A DNA stretch of 39,023 bases from Deltaproteobacteria bacterium (lineage in GTDB: Bacteria; Desulfobacterota; Desulfobacteria; Desulfobacterales; G020354645), in contig CP070652.1 of assembly GCA_020354645.1 (NCBI GenBank), forward strand, positions 2,125,535 through 2,164,557. Direction: 5' to 3'. How positions within the stretch are numbered: position 1 is the stretch's first letter; the number at the start of each line of letters is the position of its first letter. Position numbers and translations under genes: made by a program. Below the pieces are notes generated by a model. That model ran no database searches, was not told the DNA's origin, and saw nothing but the letters and a program-made list of their open reading frames with translations. Positions 17,796 to 26,128 of the stretch are shown here, piece by piece.

Positions 17796-18242
17796 ATGGA
17801 GACAGAATATGACATTCAAAAAATCATGGAAGCCATTCCCCATCGATATCCATTCCTGTTGGTGGATCGCGTGCTTGAATTAGTACCGGGGGAGAGGATT
17901 GTTGCTCTGAAGAACGTAACGATAAACGAACCCTTTTTTCAGGGCCACTTTCCAGCAAACCCGATTATGCCAGGTGTGCTTATCGTAGAGGCCATGGCTC
18001 AAACCGGTGGTCTGTTGTTTTTAGTGACTCAAAAACAGGAAGAGAATGATGTGATATTTTATTTTATGGGTATGGATAAGGTCCGGTTCAGAAAACCGGT
18101 TATCCCCGGAGATCAATTGATAATGGAGGTGCGGCTAATAAATTTACGCTCAAAAGCGGCCAAGATGTCCGGAACTGCCACCGTTGATCAAAAGCTGGTG
18201 GCGGAGGCTGAATTTATGGCAACTATTGGAGGGAAAAAGTGA
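17796..18242 (+). CDS. fabZ: 3-hydroxyacyl-ACP dehydratase FabZ
   Basis: The 148-residue hot-dog-fold enzyme dehydrates (3R)-hydroxyacyl-ACP in fatty acid elongation and so competes with LpxA and LpxD for the same substrates. The catalytic His is in [20 protein letters not shown] and the Glu follows in VEAMAQTGG. The substrate segment [20 protein letters not shown] is near the N-terminus and [20 protein letters not shown] follows. The ATG at 17796 is chosen because GGAGA lies 6 nt upstream and MEADIQ-type starts are usual for the family; the open frame extends to TTG 17715 but that extension resembles nothing. The stop codon overlaps the lpxA GTG start, coupling the two genes that share hydroxyacyl-ACP. 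Confidence 0.96.
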   Translation: METEYDIQKIMEAIPHRYPFLLVDRVLELVPGERIVALKNVTINEPFFQGHFPANPIMPGVLIVEAMAQTGGLLFLVTQKQEENDVIFYFMGMDKVRFRKPVIPGDQLIMEVRLINLRSKAAKMSGTATVDQKLVAEAEFMATIGGKK

Positions 18243-19009
18243 TACATCCAACCGCGATTGTAGATCCTGAAACTGAAATCGGTTCGGAGGTGAAAATTGG
18301 ACCATACTCGATAATCGGTAAGCATGTTTCCATTGGTTCCGGTACAGTGATCGGTTCGCACGTCGTCATCGAATCCGATGTGACCATCGGGCCCGATTGT
18401 CAGATATTTCAATATGCAGCCATCGGTGCCCCCCCGCAATCTCTGAAATATAAGGGCGAGCGGACGTATATCAAAATCGGGCGGGGCACCATCATTCGTG
18501 AATTTGTAACTATACACCGCGGCACCGAGTTCGGCGGCGGCATCACCGACATAGGGGAAGAATGTTTTTTGATGGCCTACACGCATATCGCGCATGACTG
18601 TATCATCGGTCGCAAGGTTGTCATGTCCAATAACGCTACACTTGGCGGTCATATCACTATTGGCGAGCATGCAACCATCGGCGGGCTCGTGGCGATACAT
18701 CAGTTTGTAAAGGTCGGCGATCACGCCTTTGTCGGTGGCAAATCTGCAGTGGTAAAAGATATACCACCGTTTGTGATTGCAGCCGGCGACCGGGCTAAAC
18801 TGCATGGCCTAAATATTGTGGGTCTTAAACGCCAAGGTTTTTCCAGCAAAACTTTGTCCGAGCTGAAAAAAGTTTACCGGATCGTTTTTCGGATCGGCAT
18901 AACCTTGAACGAGGCCATCGAAAGGGTCACAGCCGAAGTAGAACAACTCCCTGAAGTAATCAATTTCATCGAATTTATTAAATCTTCCGAACGAGGAATC
19001 ACAAGATGA
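18239..19009 (+). CDS. lpxA: UDP-N-acetylglucosamine O-acyltransferase LpxA
   Basis: The 256-residue enzyme performs the first lipid A step, acylating the 3-position of UDP-GlcNAc or an analogue. It is a left-handed beta helix of hexapeptide repeats from [20 protein letters not shown] onward, with a helical C-terminal domain from about residue 190. The catalytic His is in YTHIAHDCIIGRKVVMSNNA, and AAIGAPPQSLKYKGERTYIK is the family signature. The acyl-ruler region reads AFVGGKSAVV, keeping the Gly pair found in long-chain (C14-type) E. coli LpxA, which suggests but does not prove a long 3-hydroxyacyl chain. The start is GTG at 18239, overlapping the fabZ stop, with GGAGGG 5 nt upstream. Confidence 0.96.
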   Translation: MIHPTAIVDPETEIGSEVKIGPYSIIGKHVSIGSGTVIGSHVVIESDVTIGPDCQIFQYAAIGAPPQSLKYKGERTYIKIGRGTIIREFVTIHRGTEFGGGITDIGEECFLMAYTHIAHDCIIGRKVVMSNNATLGGHITIGEHATIGGLVAIHQFVKVGDHAFVGGKSAVVKDIPPFVIAAGDRAKLHGLNIVGLKRQGFSSKTLSELKKVYRIVFRIGITLNEAIERVTAEVEQLPEVINFIEFIKSSERGITR

Positions 19010-19059
19010 ACTGGAAATTGCAAGCCGGTAAAGCGAACATGGATTCAAGTTTTGCCTAG

Positions 19060-19087
19060 CCAGTATCCAATATCCAGTATTCAGTAT
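19060..19087 (+). repeat. Four-copy heptanucleotide tandem repeat before lpxI
   Basis: The stretch reads as four 7-bp units, CCAGTAT, CCAATAT, CCAGTAT and TCAGTAT, or two 14-bp units with two mismatches. It lies in the 88-bp spacer between lpxA and lpxI and ends 10 bp before the lpxI ATG. No purine-rich ribosome-binding site is visible between repeat and start, so the repeat occupies the translation-initiation zone of lpxI. Confidence 0.7.
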
Positions 19088-19097
19088 CGCAATAATC

Positions 19098-19907
19098 ATG
19101 AAGATCGGACTCATAGCAGGAAGCGGACAATTTCCCATAATTTTCTCAAAAAAGGCCAAGTCTAAAGGATTCAGCATCTATGCCGTTTCTTTTCTGAATG
19201 AAACCGATCCGAATCTAAAAAACTATGTTGACGCTATTGAATGGTTGCATCTGGGGCAGCTGAAACGCCTCATAAAATTTTTTCACAGACACGGCGTCGA
19301 CCAAGCGGTTATGATGGGGGCTATCAGAAAAACTAGAATTTTTCGAGATGTTAAACCTGATCTGAAGGCCATGGCGGTTGCATTTGAGTTAAAACACACC
19401 CTCGACGATGGACTTCTGAGTGCCTTTGCCAATGTAATGGAGCAAGAAGGGATAAAGATAAAGGAATCGACCTTTTTACTTCCCGAGCTTCTGGCTCAAA
19501 AGGGATGTTGGACCAAGCGAAAGCCTGCACGTTCAGAGAAGGCGGACATCGAGTTGGGCTGGAACCTTGCCAAAGAGATTGGTCGCCTGGATATCGGTCA
19601 ATGCATTGTGGTTGGCGGCGGATCGGTTTTGGCTGTCGAGGCCATCGAGGGTACGGATGCGACAATACGCAGAGGTGGCAAGCTCGGCAACGGCACGGCC
19701 GTGGTCGTCAAGGTTTGTAAACCGAACCAAGACGTACGTTTCGATATTCCTGCTGTCGGTTCCCAAACCATCAAAACCATGCATGAATCACAGGCGCGGG
19801 CCCTTGCTATCGAGGCCGGAAAAGCGGTAGTATTTGATCGGCAGGAGATGATAACCCTTGCAGATCAATACAACATTTCCATTGTTGCGTTACACAAAGC
19901 GGGGTAA
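19098..19907 (+). CDS. lpxI: UDP-2,3-diacylglucosamine pyrophosphatase LpxI
   Basis: The 269-residue protein matches LpxI (formerly DUF1009), which hydrolyses UDP-2,3-diacylglucosamine to lipid X in organisms lacking LpxH. It opens MKIGLIAGSGQFPIIFSKKA, a typical family N-terminus. VMMGAIRKTRIFRDVKPDLK follows, and the C-terminal domain has GQCIVVGGGSVLAVEAIEGT, DATIRRGG and KVCKPNQDVRFDIPAVGSQT, where the catalytic Asp is located in known LpxI enzymes. Its position between lpxA and lpxB fits the pathway step. No LpxH-like calcineurin phosphatase is seen in the window. The gene starts at ATG 19098 with no clear ribosome-binding site, directly after a heptanucleotide repeat, and is followed 43 bp later by a Gfo/Idh/MocA oxidoreductase. 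Confidence 0.95.
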   Translation: MKIGLIAGSGQFPIIFSKKAKSKGFSIYAVSFLNETDPNLKNYVDAIEWLHLGQLKRLIKFFHRHGVDQAVMMGAIRKTRIFRDVKPDLKAMAVAFELKHTLDDGLLSAFANVMEQEGIKIKESTFLLPELLAQKGCWTKRKPARSEKADIELGWNLAKEIGRLDIGQCIVVGGGSVLAVEAIEGTDATIRRGGKLGNGTAVVVKVCKPNQDVRFDIPAVGSQTIKTMHESQARALAIEAGKAVVFDRQEMITLADQYNISIVALHKAG

Positions 19908-19950
19908 TTTTTTTCAGGCCAGAAAAATCCCTCAATGCGTTTAAACCATT

Positions 19951-20922
19951 ATGAAACCATCATCAGAAAAAATTCGAGTCGGTGTGATCGGAACCGGCTA
20001 TCTTGGAAAATTTCATACTGAAAAGTATGCCCACATGGACGATGTTGAACTCGTCGGGGTTGTTGATGTCGATTCATCGCTGGCTAGAAATATCGCAGAA
20101 AAATATTCGACAAAGGCCTATGCAAGTCATTTAGACATTTTAGACCAAGTAGATGCTGTTAGCATCGTCGTTCCCACACCGGCCCATTTTGCTGTCAGCA
20201 GAGATTTTTTGGCGAATGATGTCGATGTTTTGATTGAAAAGCCGATGACCACAACGCTGGAGGAAGCCGATGAACTTATTGAAGTTGCCGAATCAAAAAG
20301 TCTTATTATCCAAGTAGGTCATTTAGAGCGTTTCAACCCCGCGGTGCTCGCCCTGGATGGTATTGTCAATAAACCGATGTTTATTGAATCGCACCGATTG
20401 AGCATTTATCATCAGCGCGCGCTAGATGTCAGTGTGGTTCTTGATTTGATGATTCATGATATCGATATTATTTCCAGCTTTGTCAGGTCAGAAATTAATA
20501 CCATTCACGCTGCCGGAATTCCTGTAATTTCCGAAAATGTTGATATTGCCAATGCACGTTTGGAGTTTGACAATGGTTGTGTGGCCAACGTCACCTCAAG
20601 CAGGATTTCGACCAAAAATGAAAGGAAAATCAGACTCTTTCAACGGGATGCTTACATATCTGTTGATTTTGCCAATCATGAGATCACTGTTATCAGGCAA
20701 AATGAAAGGTTTCGTAATAATGTAATACCCGGTATGGAAATTAACCAGCTTTGTTTTACCAAAAGTGATGCTTTGGAAGAGGAACTCAAAGCTTTTGTCA
20801 GATCGGTTAGACGGCGTGAAACCCCTGAAGTTAACGGCCAGGTCGGGCGTCAGGCCTTGAAAATAGCCTTAAATATTATGGAACAGATTAACACTACGAT
20901 CAGCCGTTTTCTGATTGGTTAG
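19951..20922 (+). CDS. Gfo/Idh/MocA-family NAD(P)-dependent oxidoreductase in the lipid A operon
   Basis: The 323-residue protein has an N-terminal Rossmann fold, with RVGVIGTGYLGKFHTEKYAH and VGVVDVDSSLARNIAEKYST. The family motif EKP is in VDVLIEKPMTTTLEEADELI (about residue 97) and is followed by QVGHLERFNPAVLAL. The C-terminal alpha/beta domain includes LDLMIHDIDIISSFV, with the D-x-x-x-H-D-x-D pattern of sugar oxidoreductases. It lies between lpxI and lpxB, five bases before lpxB, so a nucleotide-sugar role in lipid A synthesis is likely. GnnA, which oxidises UDP-GlcNAc ahead of transamination to the 3-amino sugar, is of this family, but no GnnB aminotransferase is in the window. Function is therefore inferred only; UDP-sugar or inositol-type substrates remain possible. 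Confidence 0.85.
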   Translation: MKPSSEKIRVGVIGTGYLGKFHTEKYAHMDDVELVGVVDVDSSLARNIAEKYSTKAYASHLDILDQVDAVSIVVPTPAHFAVSRDFLANDVDVLIEKPMTTTLEEADELIEVAESKSLIIQVGHLERFNPAVLALDGIVNKPMFIESHRLSIYHQRALDVSVVLDLMIHDIDIISSFVRSEINTIHAAGIPVISENVDIANARLEFDNGCVANVTSSRISTKNERKIRLFQRDAYISVDFANHEITVIRQNERFRNNVIPGMEINQLCFTKSDALEEELKAFVRSVRRRETPEVNGQVGRQALKIALNIMEQINTTISRFLIG

Positions 20923-20927
20923 TACCC

Positions 20928-22073
20928 ATGGAGCCGGTTCGAGATCAAAAATGTGTGATGATCATCGCTGGGGAAGTTTCCGGTGATTCTCACGGTGCAA
21001 AGCTGGTTGATGCCATGCGTGAAAGAAACGAGTCACTCTTCTTTTGCGGAATCGGCGGCAATGCGCTAAAGAAAGCTGGGGTTCGGATTTTAGTTGAGGC
21101 ATCCGAGCTTTCAGTTGTGGGGATTACCGAAGTTTTTTCAAAAGGCAAACGAATACTGAAGGGTATTGGTATAACCAAAAGACTTCTTAAAACCCTCAGA
21201 CCTGATCTGCTCATTTTGATTGATTATCCCGGTTTCAACTTACATATTGCCGCCACCGCCAAAAAGCTTGGCGTTCCGGTTCTCTATTATATAAGCCCTC
21301 AAATTTGGGCATGGCGTCCCGGCCGCGTTAATAAAATCGGTAAACGTGTTGATCATATGGCCGTTATCTTGCCCTTTGAAGAGGAATTTTATCGTAAACA
21401 TCACATTCCAGTGTCGTATGTGGGCCATCCCCTCCTTGATAACAATTCCAGTCAAAGAGATATGCCTGTTGCTCGAGAAATCAATAATCACCCGGTTATC
21501 GGGATTTTGCCTGGGTCCAGAGACAGAGAGATTGCGAGTCTTCTGCCAATTATGCTTGCAGCAGCCCGAAGACTGCTTAAACGAGACGAAAATATTAGAT
21601 TTATTATTTCCATAGCACCTTCAGTGGATAAGAAATACTTTAAGGACATGGTTCAAGCGCACGGTCTGAAGTCAAACTATGAATTGGTGTCAGATCGTGT
21701 AGAGCGAATTTTTGAAAGATGCGATCTGGCGGTCGTTGCTTCCGGAACGGTTACCTTGGAAGCCGCTATCTGCGGTACACCGATTATCATTGTATATAAA
21801 ATCTCGCCGTTGTCTTCCTTGATAGGTAAAATGCTGGTTAAAGTTAATCATATCGGTTTGGTAAACCTCATAGCAGGCAAGGAAATCGCACCCGAACTTG
21901 TGCAGGATAAAGCAACGGCCGAAAACATTACGAATTCTGTTTTACAACTGCTCGAAAATGATTCCACGTTGGAAAAGCAACGGCGGGAGATGCTCAGAGT
22001 AAAGGAGTTGCTGGGCGGCTCGGGAGCTTCCATACGGGTGGCCGAAATTGCCACGAATATGCTCAAGCACTAA
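20928..22073 (+). CDS. lpxB: Lipid-A-disaccharide synthase LpxB
   Basis: The 381-residue GT19 glycosyltransferase condenses UDP-2,3-diacylglucosamine with lipid X to form the lipid A disaccharide at the inner face of the inner membrane. Signature segments are MIIAGEVSGDSHGAKLVDAM at the N-terminus, FFCGIGGNALKKAGVRIL, SVVGITEVF, LILIDYPGFNLHIA and YYISPQIWAWRPGRVNKIGK (about residue 125). The UDP-binding domain has GILPGSRDREIASLLPIMLA and VVASGTVTLEAAICGTPIII. The length is normal. The ATG at 20928 is five bases after the upstream oxidoreductase stop, and msbA begins four bases after its own stop, so it is embedded in one operon. Confidence 0.97.
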   Translation: MEPVRDQKCVMIIAGEVSGDSHGAKLVDAMRERNESLFFCGIGGNALKKAGVRILVEASELSVVGITEVFSKGKRILKGIGITKRLLKTLRPDLLILIDYPGFNLHIAATAKKLGVPVLYYISPQIWAWRPGRVNKIGKRVDHMAVILPFEEEFYRKHHIPVSYVGHPLLDNNSSQRDMPVAREINNHPVIGILPGSRDREIASLLPIMLAAARRLLKRDENIRFIISIAPSVDKKYFKDMVQAHGLKSNYELVSDRVERIFERCDLAVVASGTVTLEAAICGTPIIIVYKISPLSSLIGKMLVKVNHIGLVNLIAGKEIAPELVQDKATAENITNSVLQLLENDSTLEKQRREMLRVKELLGGSGASIRVAEIATNMLKH

Positions 22074-22076
22074 CGT

Positions 22077-23828
22077 ATGAAAATCTTCAACTTTGAAATA
22101 AAGGACCGGCATAAGCGACTGCTGGCCATGATAAAGGATAGCAAGTTCATTCTCTTGCTGGCGATGGTCTGTATGATGGTCGAGGCAGGGGGTACATCCA
22201 CGGCCGCTTATCTCATAAAGCCCGCCCTGGACGAGGTGTTCATTAACAAAGATATCCGTATGCTCAAAATTATTCCCCTCATAATTCTGATTGTTTACTT
22301 TTTACGAAGCATCGCCATGTTCGGTCAGGAATATCTGATGAGTTTTGTAGGGCAAAATATTATCCGGCGGTTGCGGAACCGACTATATGACCGCATTCTG
22401 GACCTGCCGCTTTCCTTTTTCCATAAAGAAAAAACCGGGGTTTTGATGTCCCGGATCACCAATGATGTCAACATCATAAAAAGTATGGTCTCAACGGCGG
22501 TGACGGGATCATTGAGGGATGCTTTTACGATCGTAGGTCTGACCGCGGTTATATTTTATCAAATCTGGGAGCTGGCTCTCATTGCATTTCTGGTCTTGCC
22601 GGTGGCATTTTATCCTATTGTTCTATTCGGCCGACGTGTAAGGCGAACCAGTACAGGGTGTCAGCAAGCCATGGCCGACATGAGTTCCTTTCTGCATGAA
22701 ACCTTTGCCGGCAATAAGATCGTTAAAGCCTTCGGTATGGAACCCTATGAAAAGAAGCGTTTTTTTGAAAAAACGCGAAAGTTGTTCAGACTTGAAATGA
22801 AGGAGGTCAAATACAAGGCTATCTCCAGCCCCATCAATCTTTTACTCGGTGGTGTTGCAGTTGCTGTAATTATCGCCTACGGGGGTCTTCGGGTTATACA
22901 GGGAGTTTATACTCCCGGAACATTTATGTCTTTTGTGGCCGCCGTCATACTGCTTTACAAACCCATAAAAGAGCTAAGCAAACTCAACAATGCTTTACAG
23001 CAAGGGCTTGCCGCCACTGACCGGGTTTTTGATATCCTCGAAAGAGAATCGGATATACTGGAGATGCCCAATCCTCAGACTATTAAATCCGGGCCCCACC
23101 GAGTCAACTTCAATAAGGTATTTTTTAAATATGATGAGGAAATGGTTTTAAGGGATATCAATCTGGTTATATGGCCGGGTGAGATTGTGGCGCTGGTTGG
23201 TATGAGCGGCGGTGGCAAGACATCACTTGTGAACCTGATACCACGATTTTATGATGTTGCCGAAGGTTCTATTTCAATCGACGGGATAGATATCCGAAAT
23301 GCGTCAATTGGATCCTTGCGCAGCCAGATTGCCATCGTTACGCAGGAACCCATCCTTTTTGATGATACGGTCAAAAATAATATTGCCTACGGACGACGTG
23401 ATGCTTCAGACGATGAAATTGAGGCGGCTGCCCGGGCCGCATACGCTTACGATTTTATTCGAAGTTTTCCGAACAAGTTCGACACCCGCATCGGAGAATT
23501 GGGCACCCGGCTATCTGGTGGAGAAAAACAACGTGTCTGCATCGCCCGGGCGCTATTGAAGGATGCACCCATTTTAATCCTAGACGAAGCAACGTCATCA
23601 CTTGATTCGGAATCAGAGATGTGGGTTCAAAAGGCTCTTGAAAACCTGATGAAAGGGCGCACCACTTTTGTGATTGCTCACCGGTTGTCCACGGTCAGCA
23701 ACGCCCACAGAATTGTTGTGGTCGTCGACGGGGAGATCGTCGAAGAGGGGAGTCATGATAACTTGATTGCCCGTCAAGGTGAATATTTCAAATTCTATCA
23801 GATGCAATTCAGCAATGATGACGCCTAG
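22077..23828 (+). CDS. msbA: Lipid A flippase, ABC transporter MsbA
   Basis: The 583-residue half-transporter has six membrane helices in the first 320 residues, with the conserved coupling segment LPLSFFHKEKTGVLMSRITN. The C-terminal ATPase domain contains Walker A VGMSGGGKTSLVN (about residue 375), Q-loop VTQEPILFDDTVKNNIAYG, signature LSGGEKQRVCIARAL, Walker B ILILDEATSSLD and switch His in VIAHRLSTV. It belongs to the MsbA/LmrA-type exporters, and its place between lpxB and lptF supports flipping of lipid A-core from the inner to the outer leaflet of the inner membrane. Start ATG 22077 is four bases after the lpxB stop. A general lipid or peptide exporter would look similar, but context makes MsbA very likely. 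Confidence 0.94.
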   Translation: MKIFNFEIKDRHKRLLAMIKDSKFILLLAMVCMMVEAGGTSTAAYLIKPALDEVFINKDIRMLKIIPLIILIVYFLRSIAMFGQEYLMSFVGQNIIRRLRNRLYDRILDLPLSFFHKEKTGVLMSRITNDVNIIKSMVSTAVTGSLRDAFTIVGLTAVIFYQIWELALIAFLVLPVAFYPIVLFGRRVRRTSTGCQQAMADMSSFLHETFAGNKIVKAFGMEPYEKKRFFEKTRKLFRLEMKEVKYKAISSPINLLLGGVAVAVIIAYGGLRVIQGVYTPGTFMSFVAAVILLYKPIKELSKLNNALQQGLAATDRVFDILERESDILEMPNPQTIKSGPHRVNFNKVFFKYDEEMVLRDINLVIWPGEIVALVGMSGGGKTSLVNLIPRFYDVAEGSISIDGIDIRNASIGSLRSQIAIVTQEPILFDDTVKNNIAYGRRDASDDEIEAAARAAYAYDFIRSFPNKFDTRIGELGTRLSGGEKQRVCIARALLKDAPILILDEATSSLDSESEMWVQKALENLMKGRTTFVIAHRLSTVSNAHRIVVVVDGEIVEEGSHDNLIARQGEYFKFYQMQFSNDDA

Positions 23829-23860
23829 CGAATCTTATATTGAATTTTGTTTTGAAGGTC

Positions 23861-25042
23861 ATGAAGATCAACACAATTGTAAATAGATATCTCTTGCGGG
23901 AGATGATCCCGCCGTTTGTCATGAATACGGTCTTTTTCACCTTCGTCTTTCTGATGGCCGAAATGCTGAAGATTACGGATTTGATTGTAAACTACGGTGT
24001 CAGCTTACTGAAAGTCCTTCTGATGCTTTTTTATTCCACGCCATTTTTTCTTGTATTTGTCATCCCCATGTCAATTATGCTGGCGGTGTTGCTAACCTTT
24101 TTGCGTTTGTCGGCCGACAATGAAATCATCGCGCTGAAAACCGGGGGCTTGAATCTATATCGTTTGCTACCTCCGGTACTGCTTTTTTGCTTCATCGGTT
24201 GTGCTCTAACCCTTCTAATGTCTATCTACGGTCTGTCGTGGAGCCGGACATCAGTAAATAAACTCATGCTGAATATCATTTCCTCTAATCTCGATATCGG
24301 ATTAAAAGATCGGACTTTCAACGACAGCTTTGCCGGCATGATGCTATATGTGAACGAGGTCGATATCAAAAATGACGTCCTTATGGATGTTTTTATAGAA
24401 GATAAAAGAACCAAGGATATTGTCAGCACGGTGGTAGCCTCACGGGGCAAATTATTTAGTAACCCCGGTGCGCTGGTTTATCATTTGAGACTATACAAGG
24501 GTGTCATCAATCAAGTTGGGTTGGAGGACAGAACCGCGAATACTATCAAATTTGACACGTATGATTTAACCCTTGATCTAAACAAAGCAGTTACCAATAT
24601 GGGATCTAGAAGACACCGCAGTGAAATGAGTCTTTCTGATCTGCGCCGGCATATCAAGAATGCCCCCCAAAAAAATCAAAAATATTATAAATCATTGTTG
24701 GAGTTTCACAAAAAATTTTCCATTCCATTCGCCTGTTTTGCCGTCGGATTACTTGCGATACCTTTAGGCATTCAATCAAAATCCGCAAGGCGATCAACCG
24801 GTTTGGTTCTGGGTCTTATTTTCTTTTTAATTTATTATTTGCTTTTATCAATCGGGATGGTTTGGGGGGAAACCGGTGATTATCCGCCGGTGGTTGGAAT
24901 GTGGGCACCCAATATTATAATAGGCGGATTAGGAATATATCTGCTCATCAGGACAGCAAATGAACAGCCGATTCATATTGGATTTTTACTCACCTTCGTT
25001 CAACGATTGACAACCAGGCTTCATCGAAAATTTTCCAGCTGA
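23861..25042 (+). CDS. lptF: LPS export ABC transporter permease LptF
   Basis: The 393-residue YjgP/YjgQ-family permease begins MKINTIVNRYLLREMIPPFV, the usual LptF N-terminus. Three membrane helices precede and three follow a periplasmic beta-jellyroll domain (about residues 130-300, including YVNEVDIKNDVLMDVFIEDK). The second membrane half opens SIPFACFAVGLLAIPLGIQS. LptB2FG extracts LPS from the inner membrane and pushes it onto the LptC-A-D bridge. The ATG at 23861 is preferred to TTG 23840; GAAGG lies just before it, though only 2 nt away. lptG starts one base after the stop. LptF is distinguished from LptG by order and by this N-terminus; the ATPase LptB is not in the window. Confidence 0.9.
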   Translation: MKINTIVNRYLLREMIPPFVMNTVFFTFVFLMAEMLKITDLIVNYGVSLLKVLLMLFYSTPFFLVFVIPMSIMLAVLLTFLRLSADNEIIALKTGGLNLYRLLPPVLLFCFIGCALTLLMSIYGLSWSRTSVNKLMLNIISSNLDIGLKDRTFNDSFAGMMLYVNEVDIKNDVLMDVFIEDKRTKDIVSTVVASRGKLFSNPGALVYHLRLYKGVINQVGLEDRTANTIKFDTYDLTLDLNKAVTNMGSRRHRSEMSLSDLRRHIKNAPQKNQKYYKSLLEFHKKFSIPFACFAVGLLAIPLGIQSKSARRSTGLVLGLIFFLIYYLLLSIGMVWGETGDYPPVVGMWAPNIIIGGLGIYLLIRTANEQPIHIGFLLTFVQRLTTRLHRKFSS

Positions 25043-25043
25043 T

Positions 25044-26120
25044 ATGTCGATAATTGGCAAATATTTGACCATAGAGATGTTGAAATTTTTTGGTATAATC
25101 TTGTTAATGGTTATCGGCATATATTTGGCTGTCGACTTTTTTGAAAAGATTGATAATTTTTTAGAGGCCGGTCTGCCCCTGTCAAAAGTTTTGACATTCT
25201 TTCAACTCAGAATTCCCTTCATTGTTGCCCAAATTGCCCCGGTCGGTATTCTGTTGGCTGTGCTGATTGTTTTTGGCTTGATGAATAAAAATTATGAGCT
25301 TATTGCCTTCAGAAGCAGCGGCATAAGTGTTTACTATTTTTTAAAGCCGGTCCTTTCTTTAGCGCTCTTACTGAGTGTACTTCTTTTCCTGCTGGCAGAT
25401 TTGATAGTCCCCATGACTATCAACAAAGCCAATAGAATTTGGCTTGGAGAAGTCAAAAAAAAATCTGCAGTTACGTCGCGGGAGAAAAATATCTGGATTA
25501 AAGGTGGCCGGTCAATATCTCACATAAAATATTACAATTCGAAGAACAAAACAATTTCCGGAGTCACGCTTTACTATTTTGATAAAGATTTTAAGTTGAA
25601 AAGACGCGTTGACGCAAAAACCGGTCATTTCGAAAACGGCAAATGGATTTTTCGTGAAATCATGGAGCAGCAGCTGAATAAAACCACAGAGGATTACACC
25701 GTTACCTTTCAAGAGCAGCGATTTGAACCGTTTGAATTTTTGCCGGATGATCTAAAGCGGGTCGCCAAAAAATCAGAAGAGATGAATTTTATCGAGCTTC
25801 TCGAATACATACGGGATGTGGAATCAGAAGGCTATGATGCGACCAGCTATAAAGTTGACCTCCACGCCAAAATAGCTTTTCCATTGGTTTGTATCGTCCT
25901 GTGCTTATTGGCCACCGGCATTGCGGTTAAAAGAAAGTTACGGGAAGGTCTTTCCCTCAATATTGCTTACGGCATCGGTTTGATATTTATCTACTGGATT
26001 TTTTATAGTTTTTGTCTATCTCTCGGATACGGCGGTATCCTTCCCCCTGTCATTGCCGCTTGGACGGCCAACTTTATCTTTTTGTGTCTCGGAATGTTCA
26101 ATTTAATTAATGTTGGTTAA
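25044..26120 (+). CDS. lptG: LPS export ABC transporter permease LptG
   Basis: The 358-residue protein is the second YjgP/YjgQ-family permease. It begins MSIIGKYLTIEMLKFFGIIL, has FEKIDNFLEAGLPLSKVLTF and QIAPVGILLAVLIVFGLMNK near the coupling helix, then NYELIAFRSSGISVYYFLKP. A periplasmic jellyroll (about residues 130-250) contains the common segment KNIWIKGGRSISHIKYYN. The C-terminal membrane half opens KIAFPLVCIVLCLLATGIAV. It pairs with LptF around LptB to extract LPS. The one-base gap after lptF and eight-base gap before lpxK place it firmly in the operon. The order msbA, lptF, lptG, lpxK groups flipping, extraction and 4'-phosphorylation of lipid A together. Confidence 0.92.
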   Translation: MSIIGKYLTIEMLKFFGIILLMVIGIYLAVDFFEKIDNFLEAGLPLSKVLTFFQLRIPFIVAQIAPVGILLAVLIVFGLMNKNYELIAFRSSGISVYYFLKPVLSLALLLSVLLFLLADLIVPMTINKANRIWLGEVKKKSAVTSREKNIWIKGGRSISHIKYYNSKNKTISGVTLYYFDKDFKLKRRVDAKTGHFENGKWIFREIMEQQLNKTTEDYTVTFQEQRFEPFEFLPDDLKRVAKKSEEMNFIELLEYIRDVESEGYDATSYKVDLHAKIAFPLVCIVLCLLATGIAVKRKLREGLSLNIAYGIGLIFIYWIFYSFCLSLGYGGILPPVIAAWTANFIFLCLGMFNLINVG

Positions 26121-26128
26121 GCGCTGCT

